Below are positions 27,262-35,765 of a stretch of 64,000 nt of DNA, in pieces. Under the pieces are notes generated by a model. The model was not told where the DNA came from and searched no databases. It saw only the letters and a program-made list of their open reading frames with translations. The stretch covers positions 122,053 to 186,052 of the forward strand of contig NZ_JHQS01000016.1 in the NCBI RefSeq assembly GCF_014843845.1, given 5' to 3'. How positions within the stretch are numbered: position 1 is the first letter of the stretch; each line of letters begins with the position of its first letter. The DNA comes from Mesorhizobium amorphae. Lineage in GTDB: Bacteria > Pseudomonadota > Alphaproteobacteria > Rhizobiales > Rhizobiaceae. The translations under genes and the position numbers were made by a program.

Positions 27262-28518
27262 TCAGCCGAACTTCCGCTGGGCATCGAGCGCCAGGCCGAG
27301 CCCGACCGAACCGAACATGTCGCCTTCGATGACGGAGGCTTGCGGCACCAGTTCCAGGATATGCCGCCTCGCCAGCGGGATTGCCGTCGATCCGCCGGTC
27401 AGGAACACGGCGGTGATGTCGGAAGCCTTTACACCAGCGTCGCTGATGGTCTGGCCGACCGTCGCGGTCACGCTGTCGATATCGCCGCCGATCGTCGCTT
27501 CGAGGCCTGCCCGCGTGATTTCTGCGGCGAAGCGCGCGTCGGGAAGCGGGACCTGCACGCCGGCCGAGGGTTGGTCCGTCAGTGCGATCTTGGCCTTTTC
27601 GACCAAACCTGCCAGCGCATGTCCGTAGCGATGTTCGACGATATGGATGAAGCGGTCGACCAGGTCGGCGCGTTCGGCCTCGAAGCGGATTTGTCTCAGA
27701 TGCGTCATCGCCCTGGCGGTGTAGACGAGGTTGATGCGCTGCCATGTCGCCAGGTCGATGAAATAGCTGGCCGGCAAATTGCGCTTGCCGTCCTTGGTCG
27801 GCGTCAGATAGCCGAGTTGCGGCATCACATGGGCGATGCTCAGCAGCCGGTCGAAATCGGTGCCGCCGATGTGGACGCCCCGGTTGGCCAGGATGTCGTC
27901 CTTGCGATCGGTCGAGCGGGCTCGCTCGGGCGAGACGCGCACGATCGAAAAGTCCGACGTGCCGCCGCCCATGTCGACGATCAGCGCCAGTTCCTCGCGC
28001 GTGACCTTCTGTTCGTAGTCGAGCGCCGCGGCGATCGGCTCGAACTGGAAAGCAATGTGCTTGAAGCCCTGGATGCGCGCTGCGTTCTCGATCTCGCCTT
28101 GCGCCTTCGCATCGGCTTCCGCGTCATCGTCGACGAACTGCACCGGACGCCCAAGCACCACGTTTTCGACGGGCGCCTTGGCATCTTCCTCCAGCCGCCC
28201 TTTCAAGTGGCCGACGAACAGCCCGACGATTTCCATGAAGCCGATCGAGCGCGCCTTGATGCGCGTCTTCTCATGCACCAGCGAACTGCCGAGCACGCTC
28301 TTCAGCGAGCGCATCAGGCGGCCTTCGATGCTGTCGGTATAGTCGGCGATGGCCCGGCGCCCGAAATAGGTGTGGTTGTCGTCGAAGTTGAAGAACACAG
28401 CACTTGGCAGCGTCACCTGGCCGTCCTCCAGCGCCACCAGCCGCGGCTGTCCGTCGCGGATCACGCCGACGGTGGAATTGGACGTGCCGAAGTCGATACC
28501 CCCGAATGCTGGTCGCAT
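27262..28518 (-). CDS. Hsp70 family protein, YegD type
   Basis: Hsp70-like ATPase of 418 residues with only the nucleotide-binding fold. Phosphate 1 motif GIDFGTSNSTVG is at residues 7-18, phosphate 2 motif LIVDMGGGTSDFSI near 205, and an adenosine motif VFLTGGSTAIPLARR near 375. The substrate-binding and lid domains of DnaK are absent, as in YegD. It converges with the LysR gene with five bases between them. Its client is unknown; its place between sulfite-related genes may be chance. Confidence 0.88.
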   Translation of the reverse strand: MRPAFGGIDFGTSNSTVGVIRDGQPRLVALEDGQVTLPSAVFFNFDDNHTYFGRRAIADYTDSIEGRLMRSLKSVLGSSLVHEKTRIKARSIGFMEIVGLFVGHLKGRLEEDAKAPVENVVLGRPVQFVDDDAEADAKAQGEIENAARIQGFKHIAFQFEPIAAALDYEQKVTREELALIVDMGGGTSDFSIVRVSPERARSTDRKDDILANRGVHIGGTDFDRLLSIAHVMPQLGYLTPTKDGKRNLPASYFIDLATWQRINLVYTARAMTHLRQIRFEAERADLVDRFIHIVEHRYGHALAGLVEKAKIALTDQPSAGVQVPLPDARFAAEITRAGLEATIGGDIDSVTATVGQTISDAGVKASDITAVFLTGGSTAIPLARRHILELVPQASVIEGDMFGSVGLGLALDAQRKFG

Positions 28519-28691
28519 CGCAGTTTCCTGTCGCTTTTTCTGGGGCAGCGGGACGGAGCCTTGTCAGCTGCGCCGATGTCCGGGTGACCGGACCTTTCTG
28601 CCGAACCGGATTGTGATGTGCGCTTGTTGCGCCGGGAGGCGGCGGTCTAGCGCATGAGCCCGCAAAGGGGAACAGGCTTTCGCGAGGAAAT

Positions 28692-29483
28692 CTAGTCTTT
28701 GCGGAAGATCAGCCTTCCAAGCCAGCCGGTGAGCATGGCGAGCGATACGGCGAAGACGCCGTAGAGGAAGGAATAGTCGTGCGCGACGCGGAAGACCGAC
28801 TGTTCGAAACCGGATTTGCGGATTTCGAGCTGGGCCGAGCTCTCCTTGATGAACATGCCGCTCTTGAACAGGAAGGCGCGGGCCTTGTGGGTGCCGACCG
28901 GGACATTGGGCGCCAGCCTGACGGTGGCGCGAAACAGGTTCTGCGACAGGAACTGCACGCCGCCGACATTCTCGCTGTAGAGGCCGGTCGCGGTCTTGCG
29001 GTCCCTCAGCGCGGCGGTGAACTCCTCGATCGTCGCCGGGCTGTCGGTCACGTCAGCTGGCTTCATGTAGAGATTGGAGGCGCCGAGCGACAGTTGCTTG
29101 TAGCTGTTCGGATCGGTGACATCCTGCAGCGGGCGCGTGGTTGCCACCGAATAGGAGACCGGCACGTTCTCGAAGGTCTCCGACTCCAGATTGATCCAGA
29201 CGCCAAGCACCCTGTCTTTGCGCCGCACGACCACTGGCCGTGGCGGGCCTTCGAGCACGACAATCACGTCGTAGCGCCCCTGGCGCGCGACGAGCGGATC
29301 GGCATTTTCCAGCGAACCGAAGATGGTGAGGTCGGCGCCCGAAAACCCCGCCGTGATCGACACGGCGTCGGTCGACAGCCCGATCTGAATGCTTTCGGCC
29401 GGCGGCGTTTGCGCTACCGCAGGCAATGCGGCGGCGGCGAGCGACAGGAAAGCAGCGGCTGCGAACGCTTTCAGGCCCGCCAT
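28692..29483 (-). CDS. TIGR02186-type membrane-anchored protein paired with TauE/SafE
   Basis: Exported protein of 263 residues. A signal peptide (AFAAAAFLSLAAAALPAVAQ) is followed by a beta-rich periplasmic region and a C-terminal membrane helix (FLYGVFAVSLAMLTGWLGRL) with a positively charged tail. This fits the alphaproteobacterial family known as TIGR02186, which I recall as a neighbour of TauE/SafE genes. Its start overlaps the stop of the exporter gene by one base (TGATG), so both are made together. Biochemical function is not known to me. Confidence 0.75.
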   Translation of the reverse strand: MAGLKAFAAAAFLSLAAAALPAVAQTPPAESIQIGLSTDAVSITAGFSGADLTIFGSLENADPLVARQGRYDVIVVLEGPPRPVVVRRKDRVLGVWINLESETFENVPVSYSVATTRPLQDVTDPNSYKQLSLGASNLYMKPADVTDSPATIEEFTAALRDRKTATGLYSENVGGVQFLSQNLFRATVRLAPNVPVGTHKARAFLFKSGMFIKESSAQLEIRKSGFEQSVFRVAHDYSFLYGVFAVSLAMLTGWLGRLIFRKD

Positions 29484-30406
29484 CAGTTCAGGCCCGCGGC
29501 GGACAGCGAATAGAGATTGGGCGGCGTGACGAAGAGATCGATGGCAAGCCGGATGGCGACCGCCAGCACCAACATCGCCAGCAGCGCCCGCAACTGCTCG
29601 CCACGCAGCTTCTGGCCGGCCTTGGCGCCATATTGCGCGCCGGCGACGCCGCCCGCCATCAGCAGGAAGGCAAGCATGACATCGACCGTCTGGTTGGTGG
29701 TGGCGTGGACCAGCGTGGTGTAGGCCGAGGTGAAGATGATCTGGAACAGCGAGGTGCCGATGACGACGTTGGTCGGCACCTTTAGCAGATAGATCAGTGC
29801 CGGCACCATGATGAAGCCGCCGCCGACGCCCATGATCGACGACAGGAAGCCGATGCCGGCGCCAAGCCCTAGCACCGGGATGACACTGACGAACAGTTTC
29901 GAGGCCCTGAAGCGCATCTTCAGCGGCAGCCGGTGGATCCAGTTGTGCTGGCCGGATTTCTTCAGCACAGGAGCGGCACCGCTGCGGGTGGCGCGCAGCG
30001 CGTTCACGCTTTCGACCAGCATCAGACCGCCGACCGTGCCGAGCAGCACAACATAGAGCAGCGAGATGAACAGGTCGAGCTGCCCCAGCCGGCGCAAAAG
30101 CGCAAAGACAAAGATGCCGCCGGTCGAACCGACAATGCCGCCGGCGAGCAGCACCCCGCCGAGTTTGAAGTCGAGCGTGCCGCGCTTCATGTGCGACAGC
30201 GCGCCCGAAAACGAGGATGCGATGACCTGGTTGGCGCCGGTGGCGACCGCGATCGCCGGCGGGATGTTGTAGAAGATCAGCAGCGGGGTGATGAGAAAGC
30301 CGCCACCCACCCCGAACATGCCCGACAGGAAGCCAACCGCCGCCCCCATGGCCAGCAGTACGAAGACGTTGACGGAAATTTCCGCGATCGGGAGATAGAT
30401 GCCCAC
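29483..30406 (-). CDS. TauE/SafE family sulfite or sulfonate exporter
   Basis: Integral membrane protein of 307 residues with eight or so helices. Two half-repeats of the family pattern are visible: GFLSGMFGVGGGFLITPLLI near the N-terminus and GFLSSIMGVGGGFIMVPALI in the second half. TauE/SafE proteins export sulfite, sulfoacetate or related anions. A GTG start is used. Together with the SoeABC-type enzyme 3 kb away it suggests two ways of dealing with sulfite: oxidation and export (inference). Confidence 0.85.
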   Translation of the reverse strand: MGIYLPIAEISVNVFVLLAMGAAVGFLSGMFGVGGGFLITPLLIFYNIPPAIAVATGANQVIASSFSGALSHMKRGTLDFKLGGVLLAGGIVGSTGGIFVFALLRRLGQLDLFISLLYVVLLGTVGGLMLVESVNALRATRSGAAPVLKKSGQHNWIHRLPLKMRFRASKLFVSVIPVLGLGAGIGFLSSIMGVGGGFIMVPALIYLLKVPTNVVIGTSLFQIIFTSAYTTLVHATTNQTVDVMLAFLLMAGGVAGAQYGAKAGQKLRGEQLRALLAMLVLAVAIRLAIDLFVTPPNLYSLSAAGLN

Positions 30407-30574
30407 CCGTCAGTCTCGATCAGTTTGCCTGTCGGCGATTGCAGCCGTTGCGGCAGTGTCGCACCGAAAAGCCAATTTTTTCTTGCGCCGACGGCGCGGC
30501 CGGGGTGGAAACCCATGCCGCGCCGCCGAAACAAAAGACATCTCAATCAGTTAACAGGCAAATGTGTGGCAAGG

Positions 30575-30592
30575 GCGTCGCGGAAGCGACGC
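30575..30592. other. Perfect hairpin downstream of the PodJ-like gene
   Basis: GCGTCGC-GGAA-GCGACGC is a perfect seven-base stem with a four-base loop, just beyond the stop of the podJ-like gene. No T tract follows on either strand, so it is at best a weak or Rho-type terminator. Confidence 0.45.
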
Positions 30593-30600
30593 ATATGCCG

Positions 30601-33600
30601 TTATTTGCGCGCCAGCAGCGCCTTTACCAGATCCGCGTCGATTTCGCCGGTCGCCTTCATCTTGTTATCGGTCTGGAAGGCTATGATCGCATCTTTGGTC
30701 TTCTGGCCCATCACACCGTCGGCGCCGCCGGCCTCGTAGCCGTTCTTGTTGAGGATGAGCTGGATGTTTTTGACCGCCTTCTTCATGTCGATGCTGGCGG
30801 TCGTCTGCGGCGTGCCCTCCTGCCAGGATTCGGGAATGTCGGCCGAATTGGCCGCCTGGTCGAGCGGCTTGGCCTTCCACAGCTCGGTGGCGGAGCGCGC
30901 CCGCTCCAACTGCTCGGGCCGCAGCGCATTGGCGATCTCGTCGCGCTTGGCCGCCGCATCCTTGTCGCCGGTCTTGGCGACGAGCGCGAACCATTTGTAG
31001 GATTCCTCCAGGTTCTGCTTCATGCCGACGCCCTTGGCGGCGAGGATGCCGAGATTGAACTGGCTGTCCTTGACGCCGAGGTCGGCCGCCGCCTGGAACC
31101 AGTGCGCCGCCGATTCATTGTCGGTCACGCCGTCCGCGGCCATGGCGAACAGCACGGCCAGATTGTGCATGGCGCTGGCGTTGCCCTGCGCTGCCGCCAT
31201 CTGGTACCAGGTCTTGGCTTTCTTGATGTCGCGCGCGACGCCGATGCCCTTTTCGTAGAAATTGCCGATACGGTATTCCGCCGGTGCGAAGCCGAGCTCA
31301 GCCGATTTCTCGTACCATTTGGCGGCTGCCGCCATGTCTTCCTTGACGCCGCGCGACTCGGCAAAGCGCGAGCCGACCTCGAACAGCGCCTTGGCGTCGC
31401 CGCTGGCGGCCGCATCGCGCAGCGCCTGCGGGCCGGCATCGGCCGGAATGTCGATCTTGACCGCGGCTGCTGCCGTGGCGGTATTGGCGGGAGGAACGGC
31501 ACCCGTGGTGTCCTGGGTCGGGGTCGGTGCGACCGGCGTGGCAGCCATTGGCTGGCTGTCCGCATCCGCCGGTTCCGTGGCCGCAGGTGCCGAGGCCGCA
31601 GCAGTTGGCTCCGTTGCATCGGAGGGTGCCGCTGATTCCATGGGGGCCGGCGCCGGCTCGGAAACGGCATCCATGGGCATATCGGCGCCTGATGGCGGGG
31701 CGGAGGCGGGTTGCGCCAGCATGTCGTCCTTGACTGTCGGCTCGGAAGGCTCCGCTTGTCTGACGGCACGGGCCGGCGCGTCCTGCGCCATGGCCTCTGC
31801 CTTCGGCTCGCTTGCGGCATTGACCGATGCGGTTTCCACCGGCTGCGGGGCGACGATCGGTGCAATGTCGTTGCTGGCCACCGGGGCAGGGTCGGAGAAG
31901 AAGGCTTTGCCCAGCTGCAGGCCGGCCAGCGCCAGCATGATCGCGGCCGCCGCCATCAGGATCGGCTTGCGCCGCGCCTTGAGCAGGTCGCCGATTCTGA
32001 GCGCCTTGACCGGTCCACTCATCGTCGACTGGCGCTTCAAAGCGTCGGCTTCGGCGGCGGCGGCTTGCGCGGCGCGCCTGGCAGCGGCGATGAAATCCGA
32101 CTTTGCCGCGTCGCCCTCGCTGCGCTTGACCGGCTGGCCGCGCTCGTCGCGCACGCGCTTCATGATGGCGTTGAGGTCGGGTGCGCCGGAGCCTGGCTCC
32201 AGCGGCCGGTTGGCAAGCTTCGGGTCGAGCGGCTCGTCGAGATCGACGCTCGGTATGTCGGCATCGGGCGCCGAGCCGGCAAGCGGCGGCATATCCGTGT
32301 CCTTCTTGCCCCTGAAGGCGCGGGCCAGTCCGCCGAACATCGATTTCTTGCGGCCGGTCGTGTCTTTCTTGTCGGCGATCGTGTCCGAGCCGAGCGCCGC
32401 CATGGCGGCCGCGGCAGCCGCTTCAGCCGGCGAGCGCGGCGCAGGTTCGCCACGCATGACCGGTTCGCCACGCGTAGCCGGTTCGTTGCGCAGGATGGCG
32501 GCGGCGCGGCCATCGAGGTCGGCCATGTCTCCGGTCAACGGCAGCGGCTGGTCGATATCCATCGACGGTGCGTCCTGCACCGCGATCTTGGAGCCGCGTG
32601 TACTCCGCTTGGCTGTTGGCTGCGGGTCCACGAGTTCGCTGACGGCCTCAATCGATTCGCTGGTTTCCAGCGAGCCCAGACGATCGACGATCTTGAGCAG
32701 CGTGTCGTGGATGGCCTCGAAGGTGCGCGAATTGCGCTCGTCCGAGCGGCGTGTCAGGGATTCGAGCGTCTTCAGGTCCTGGGCGAGGCCGCTGACGGCT
32801 GCCGTGTTGGCGCTCGTATCGGCCATCGAGCGCACTGCGCTCTCGGCCGCCTCGCGCGCCGCGCTGAGGATGGAATCGCGGGTTCCGGCCAACGACTTCT
32901 CGATCTCGTTGAGACGCGGGCTGATATCCTCGAATTCCGGCAGCGGCGTGCCGGGCTTGGTCAGATGCGCCGAAAGGCCGGAAACCTGCGCCTCCAGGCT
33001 GCGGATGAGTGCCGGGTCGATGCCGGCGACCTGCGCGGCCGACGATTCCAGCCGGCTTGAAATGTCTTCAAGCCGGCTCTCCAGGCCACGGATCGCCGCT
33101 TCGTTGGCGGGATCGGGAACCCGTGTCTCCAAGCGCTTTGCCAAAGCGGTGAAGCGGGCATCGATGGCGTCCATGATGCCGCCGCTGTCGGCCTGCGGCA
33201 TGCGCTGGTCCAGCCTGTCGGCAACTTCCTCCAGCCGCCGCTCGAGATCGCGAAACAGCATGTTGCCCTGTTCGATCGCGTCGCCCTGGCGGCGTTCCAT
33301 GATCCCGGACAGCGCGTCGAAGCGCTGTTCCAGACCCTGGAAGATATAGTCGGCGTCCGGCATGGCCGGCGCGCGGTCTATTCTGTCGGCAATCAGCGCG
33401 ATCTGCTTGCCTAGCCGCTCCATCGCCTGTTCCGGCAGGTTGGCGCGACCGGCCAGTTCGTCGACACGGCTCGACAGCATGTTGAGGCGGTCGATGACTT
33501 CACCGCTTGGCTGAGCCTGCGTGACCTCTTCGATCTGCTGCGCCAGCGAGGCGATCCGCCTCTCGATGCGCTCGAAGGGCTCGGCATCGAAGGCGTTGGC

Positions 33601-34566
33601 CTGCGCCGCGACGGTCGAGGCGACGATGGCGCGTGAAATCTCGTCCAGCCGCTCGTCGATCAAGCCGAACGTGTCGCTGCTGCGATTGCTCTGCTGGCTG
33701 ACGAAATGGTCGACGGCGCCGGCAAGTGTGCGGACCTTTTCCTCCAGCGACCGCAGCGACAGCGATTCCGGCAGATTGTTGACCGCACTGCTGATCTGCT
33801 CGAGCCGCTCGGTCAGCGCCGAAAGGCCGGCACCGTCGGAGCGCTTGCGCTGATCGGCGTCGACGCGGTCCTCGAAAGCGCTCCAGCGGCGGTCGAAGTC
33901 GTCCCAGCGGCGATCGACCGCCTGCACGCTCTCCTCGCGCGCCAACGTGTCGAGTGCCGCCTTGACTTGCTCCACCTCGAGCCGCAGCATGTTGACGCTT
34001 CTGTCGTCGCTCTTTTCGGCCAGCGTCTGGATGGCGCCCGAAAGCCGCTCGAATTCGACGCCGAGTTCGGCGCTGCTCTTGCCCGCCTGGCCGCCCGATT
34101 GCCCGCTTGCCTGGAAGGCCCGCTCGATGTCCTTGCGCAGCGCGTCGAATTCGCGCTTCAGCCCGGCGGTCATCTGGTGGCGCAGCTCCTCGCGCAGGCC
34201 GCGCAATTCGCCGGCGATCTTGCCGACCACGGCGACGCTGTCCTCCTGGCCGCGCACGCGGTCGATGTCGCGTGCGATCGCCTGATAGTTCTGGTCGAAG
34301 GCAGGTGCTGACGGCGCCGGGCTCTTCGGCCGCGGCGCGGGCTGTGGGTCCTCGTACCAGCGCTGCTGGTTATAGGGCTGGGCGCTGGCGTAACGCGGTT
34401 CGGCTGCAGGCCGGCGCGGTTCGAAACGTTCGGCGGTATCCTCGCGCGTCCGCTCCAGCCGCTGTTCCAGCGTTTCGAGCGAGCGGTTCAGCTGCTCGAG
34501 CGTGGTGGTCGGCTTGCGCTGCCTGCCGGCATTGAGTGTATCGAGATAGGACCGCTTGCTGTTCAT
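30601..34566 (-). CDS. PodJ-like polarity protein: coiled coil, one TM, SEL1 repeats, peptidoglycan-binding domain
   Basis: Very large protein of 1,321 residues. Residues about 15-830 are charged, heptad-rich and predicted coiled coil with many LEERL/IDRL-type repeats. A membrane helix (ILMAAAAIMLALAGLQLG) lies near 865-885. A Pro/Ala/Glu-rich linker to about 1040 leads to SEL1/TPR-like repeats (ALFEVGSRFAESRGV, AEYRIGNFYEKGIGV, SQFNLGILAAKGVGM). The C-terminus is a peptidoglycan-binding domain (IQLILNKNGYEAGGADGVMG). This is the layout of Caulobacter PodJ. The ATG reading MNSKRSYLDTL is chosen as the coiled coil begins there. Likely a polar scaffold in growth or pilus placement (inference). 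Confidence 0.8.
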   Translation of the reverse strand: MNSKRSYLDTLNAGRQRKPTTTLEQLNRSLETLEQRLERTREDTAERFEPRRPAAEPRYASAQPYNQQRWYEDPQPAPRPKSPAPSAPAFDQNYQAIARDIDRVRGQEDSVAVVGKIAGELRGLREELRHQMTAGLKREFDALRKDIERAFQASGQSGGQAGKSSAELGVEFERLSGAIQTLAEKSDDRSVNMLRLEVEQVKAALDTLAREESVQAVDRRWDDFDRRWSAFEDRVDADQRKRSDGAGLSALTERLEQISSAVNNLPESLSLRSLEEKVRTLAGAVDHFVSQQSNRSSDTFGLIDERLDEISRAIVASTVAAQANAFDAEPFERIERRIASLAQQIEEVTQAQPSGEVIDRLNMLSSRVDELAGRANLPEQAMERLGKQIALIADRIDRAPAMPDADYIFQGLEQRFDALSGIMERRQGDAIEQGNMLFRDLERRLEEVADRLDQRMPQADSGGIMDAIDARFTALAKRLETRVPDPANEAAIRGLESRLEDISSRLESSAAQVAGIDPALIRSLEAQVSGLSAHLTKPGTPLPEFEDISPRLNEIEKSLAGTRDSILSAAREAAESAVRSMADTSANTAAVSGLAQDLKTLESLTRRSDERNSRTFEAIHDTLLKIVDRLGSLETSESIEAVSELVDPQPTAKRSTRGSKIAVQDAPSMDIDQPLPLTGDMADLDGRAAAILRNEPATRGEPVMRGEPAPRSPAEAAAAAAMAALGSDTIADKKDTTGRKKSMFGGLARAFRGKKDTDMPPLAGSAPDADIPSVDLDEPLDPKLANRPLEPGSGAPDLNAIMKRVRDERGQPVKRSEGDAAKSDFIAAARRAAQAAAAEADALKRQSTMSGPVKALRIGDLLKARRKPILMAAAAIMLALAGLQLGKAFFSDPAPVASNDIAPIVAPQPVETASVNAASEPKAEAMAQDAPARAVRQAEPSEPTVKDDMLAQPASAPPSGADMPMDAVSEPAPAPMESAAPSDATEPTAAASAPAATEPADADSQPMAATPVAPTPTQDTTGAVPPANTATAAAAVKIDIPADAGPQALRDAAASGDAKALFEVGSRFAESRGVKEDMAAAAKWYEKSAELGFAPAEYRIGNFYEKGIGVARDIKKAKTWYQMAAAQGNASAMHNLAVLFAMAADGVTDNESAAHWFQAAADLGVKDSQFNLGILAAKGVGMKQNLEESYKWFALVAKTGDKDAAAKRDEIANALRPEQLERARSATELWKAKPLDQAANSADIPESWQEGTPQTTASIDMKKAVKNIQLILNKNGYEAGGADGVMGQKTKDAIIAFQTDNKMKATGEIDADLVKALLARK

Positions 34567-35025
34567 CGATGCGCCCGTGTTCAGAATGGCCGGCTCGTGA
34601 CCGGATTCCCCAAAATCCTGCCGGGAACGAAGACGACCGCGCGGTTCTGCTGCGGTGGAAGACAAGCCTCCCGGGTTTTCACCCGCGCTTCGAAAAACCG
34701 TGAAAAATTCGCTACAGGATAAACACGGGTGACCGACATGCGCACATTTCACCCAACGTGGTAAACAACGCGTTAACCAAGCTTAAGAAGTTGCAACATC
34801 CTTGACGGACTGCCTGTCGGGTGCGGCATAAAGTTCTGGTCCGAGAACGCCCTTGCGTCATGAGACGGCTATCGGTATAGCATTGACGTAAACGTAAACG
34901 GTGCGCAGATCCCGCCTTTTGCGATTTTGTTTGTTGAAACCACGACTGGAAGCATGCCCCCGCTTCCACTCAGGCGACGCAAGGTCCCGGACCGCGATGC
35001 CACCAGACGGGGAAAGCCAGTGACC
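34567..35025. other. Divergent intergenic region between podJ-like and merR genes
   Basis: No gene is supported in these 459 bases. It holds the podJ-like promoter, with TTAA words six bases apart at 34773-34786 (a CtrA consensus would need seven) and one GANTC site at 34604-34608. The MerR-side operator is at 34883-34900. An alternative, longer start of the MerR gene would extend into the region up to 34927 but lacks a ribosome-binding site. Confidence 0.5.
34883..34900 (+). promoter_or_regulatory. Candidate LiuR-type MerR operator upstream of its own gene
   Basis: Reads TTGACGTAAACGTAAACG. It shares 15 of 18 positions with the left part of the large palindrome before the acyl-CoA dehydrogenase operon. 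Repeated ACGTAAACG units resemble, from memory, LiuR sites of other proteobacteria. The likely role is autoregulation. Confidence 0.6.
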
Positions 35026-35487
35026 ATGAAACTTGTTTCGGCCGGCGAAGCCGCGGCCAATACCAATGACATACCGAACGATGCCGGCGAGGATCTTGTC
35101 CGCATCGGCGAGATGGCCAAGAAATACGGCGTCACGCTGCGCACCTTGCGCTTCTACGAGGACAAGGGCCTTCTCAATCCGCAGCGCGACGGTTCGACCC
35201 GTCTCTATACGCGCCGCGACAGGGCAAGGCTGAAGCTGATCCTGCTCGGCCGCAAGGTCGGGTTCTCGCTGCGCGACGTCAAGCAAATGATGGATCTCTA
35301 CGATCCGACCGGCTCCAACACCAAGCAGCTGCGGCTGGCGCTGGACAAGTCCGAGAAGCAGCTTACCCGCCTGCAGAAGCAGCGGGCGCTCATCGAGGAT
35401 GCCATCAACGAGCTCAGCGGCTCGATGGCCGCCGTGCGGCAGATGCTCGCCGAGCGTTCGGCGCCGCAAGCCAGCGCGGCCAGCTGA
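35026..35487 (+). CDS. MerR-family regulator of acyl-CoA degradation genes (LiuR-like)
   Basis: MerR-type regulator of 153 residues. The winged HTH reads IGEMAKKYGVTLRTLRFYED and KGLLNPQRDGSTRLYTRRDR; a helical dimerisation segment follows (LRLALDKSEKQLTRLQKQRA). There are no metal-binding cysteines, so it is not a metal sensor. It lies just before a fatty-acid or branched-chain acid degradation operon, and related operators precede both units, so it probably represses them until an acyl-CoA binds (inference by analogy with LiuR). The ATG has GGGGAAAG upstream; longer starts are possible. Confidence 0.82.
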   Translation: MKLVSAGEAAANTNDIPNDAGEDLVRIGEMAKKYGVTLRTLRFYEDKGLLNPQRDGSTRLYTRRDRARLKLILLGRKVGFSLRDVKQMMDLYDPTGSNTKQLRLALDKSEKQLTRLQKQRALIEDAINELSGSMAAVRQMLAERSAPQASAAS

Positions 35488-35520
35488 TCCGCCGGCATTA
35501 GGCAAACCGCCTGACCAATG

Positions 35521-35553
35521 AGAGCCGCGCGGCCCGTGCCGCGCGGCTCTTTG
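35521..35553 (+). terminator. Terminator after the merR gene
   Basis: A perfect 13-base stem AGAGCCGCGCGGC / GCCGCGCGGCTCT with loop CCGT is followed by TTGCATT. The T tract is poor but the stem is very strong. It separates the regulator from the acyl-CoA dehydrogenase operon. Confidence 0.7.
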
Positions 35554-35650
35554 CATTACTCCCTCACGAAGAGATGCGTCCGCTGCGCTGGCGTCCTTGA
35601 CGACGGACCGTTACCGTCCCGATGCACGATGCCAGGGAAAATTTGTCGCA

Positions 35651-35687
35651 ACGTCAAAAATTGACGTTTACGCAAACGTCAATTTTT
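35651..35687 (+). promoter_or_regulatory. Large palindromic operator before the acyl-CoA dehydrogenase operon
   Basis: AAAAATTGACGTTT / AAACGTCAATTTTT are perfect 14-base arms around ACGC. A second dyad, ACGTCAA-AAA-TTGACGT, overlaps its left side, so three half-sites lie in 37 bases. The core matches the site upstream of the MerR gene. It is about 80 bases before the first gene and probably covers the promoter. Confidence 0.75.
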
Positions 35688-35765
35688 GCTATCCGGGCTT
35701 CAACATTGGTCCGTCTGCCGCGCACGGCACGATTTTGGGCCAAGACCGCATGGTGGAGGAAACGC

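Noticed and set aside
31262..33349. A 695-codon open frame antisense to the PodJ-like gene
   Set aside because: Serine/alanine-rich low-complexity translation without family features; the sense strand encodes the coiled coil.
34773..34786. CtrA site before the PodJ-like gene
   Set aside because: The two TTAA words are six bases apart, not seven.
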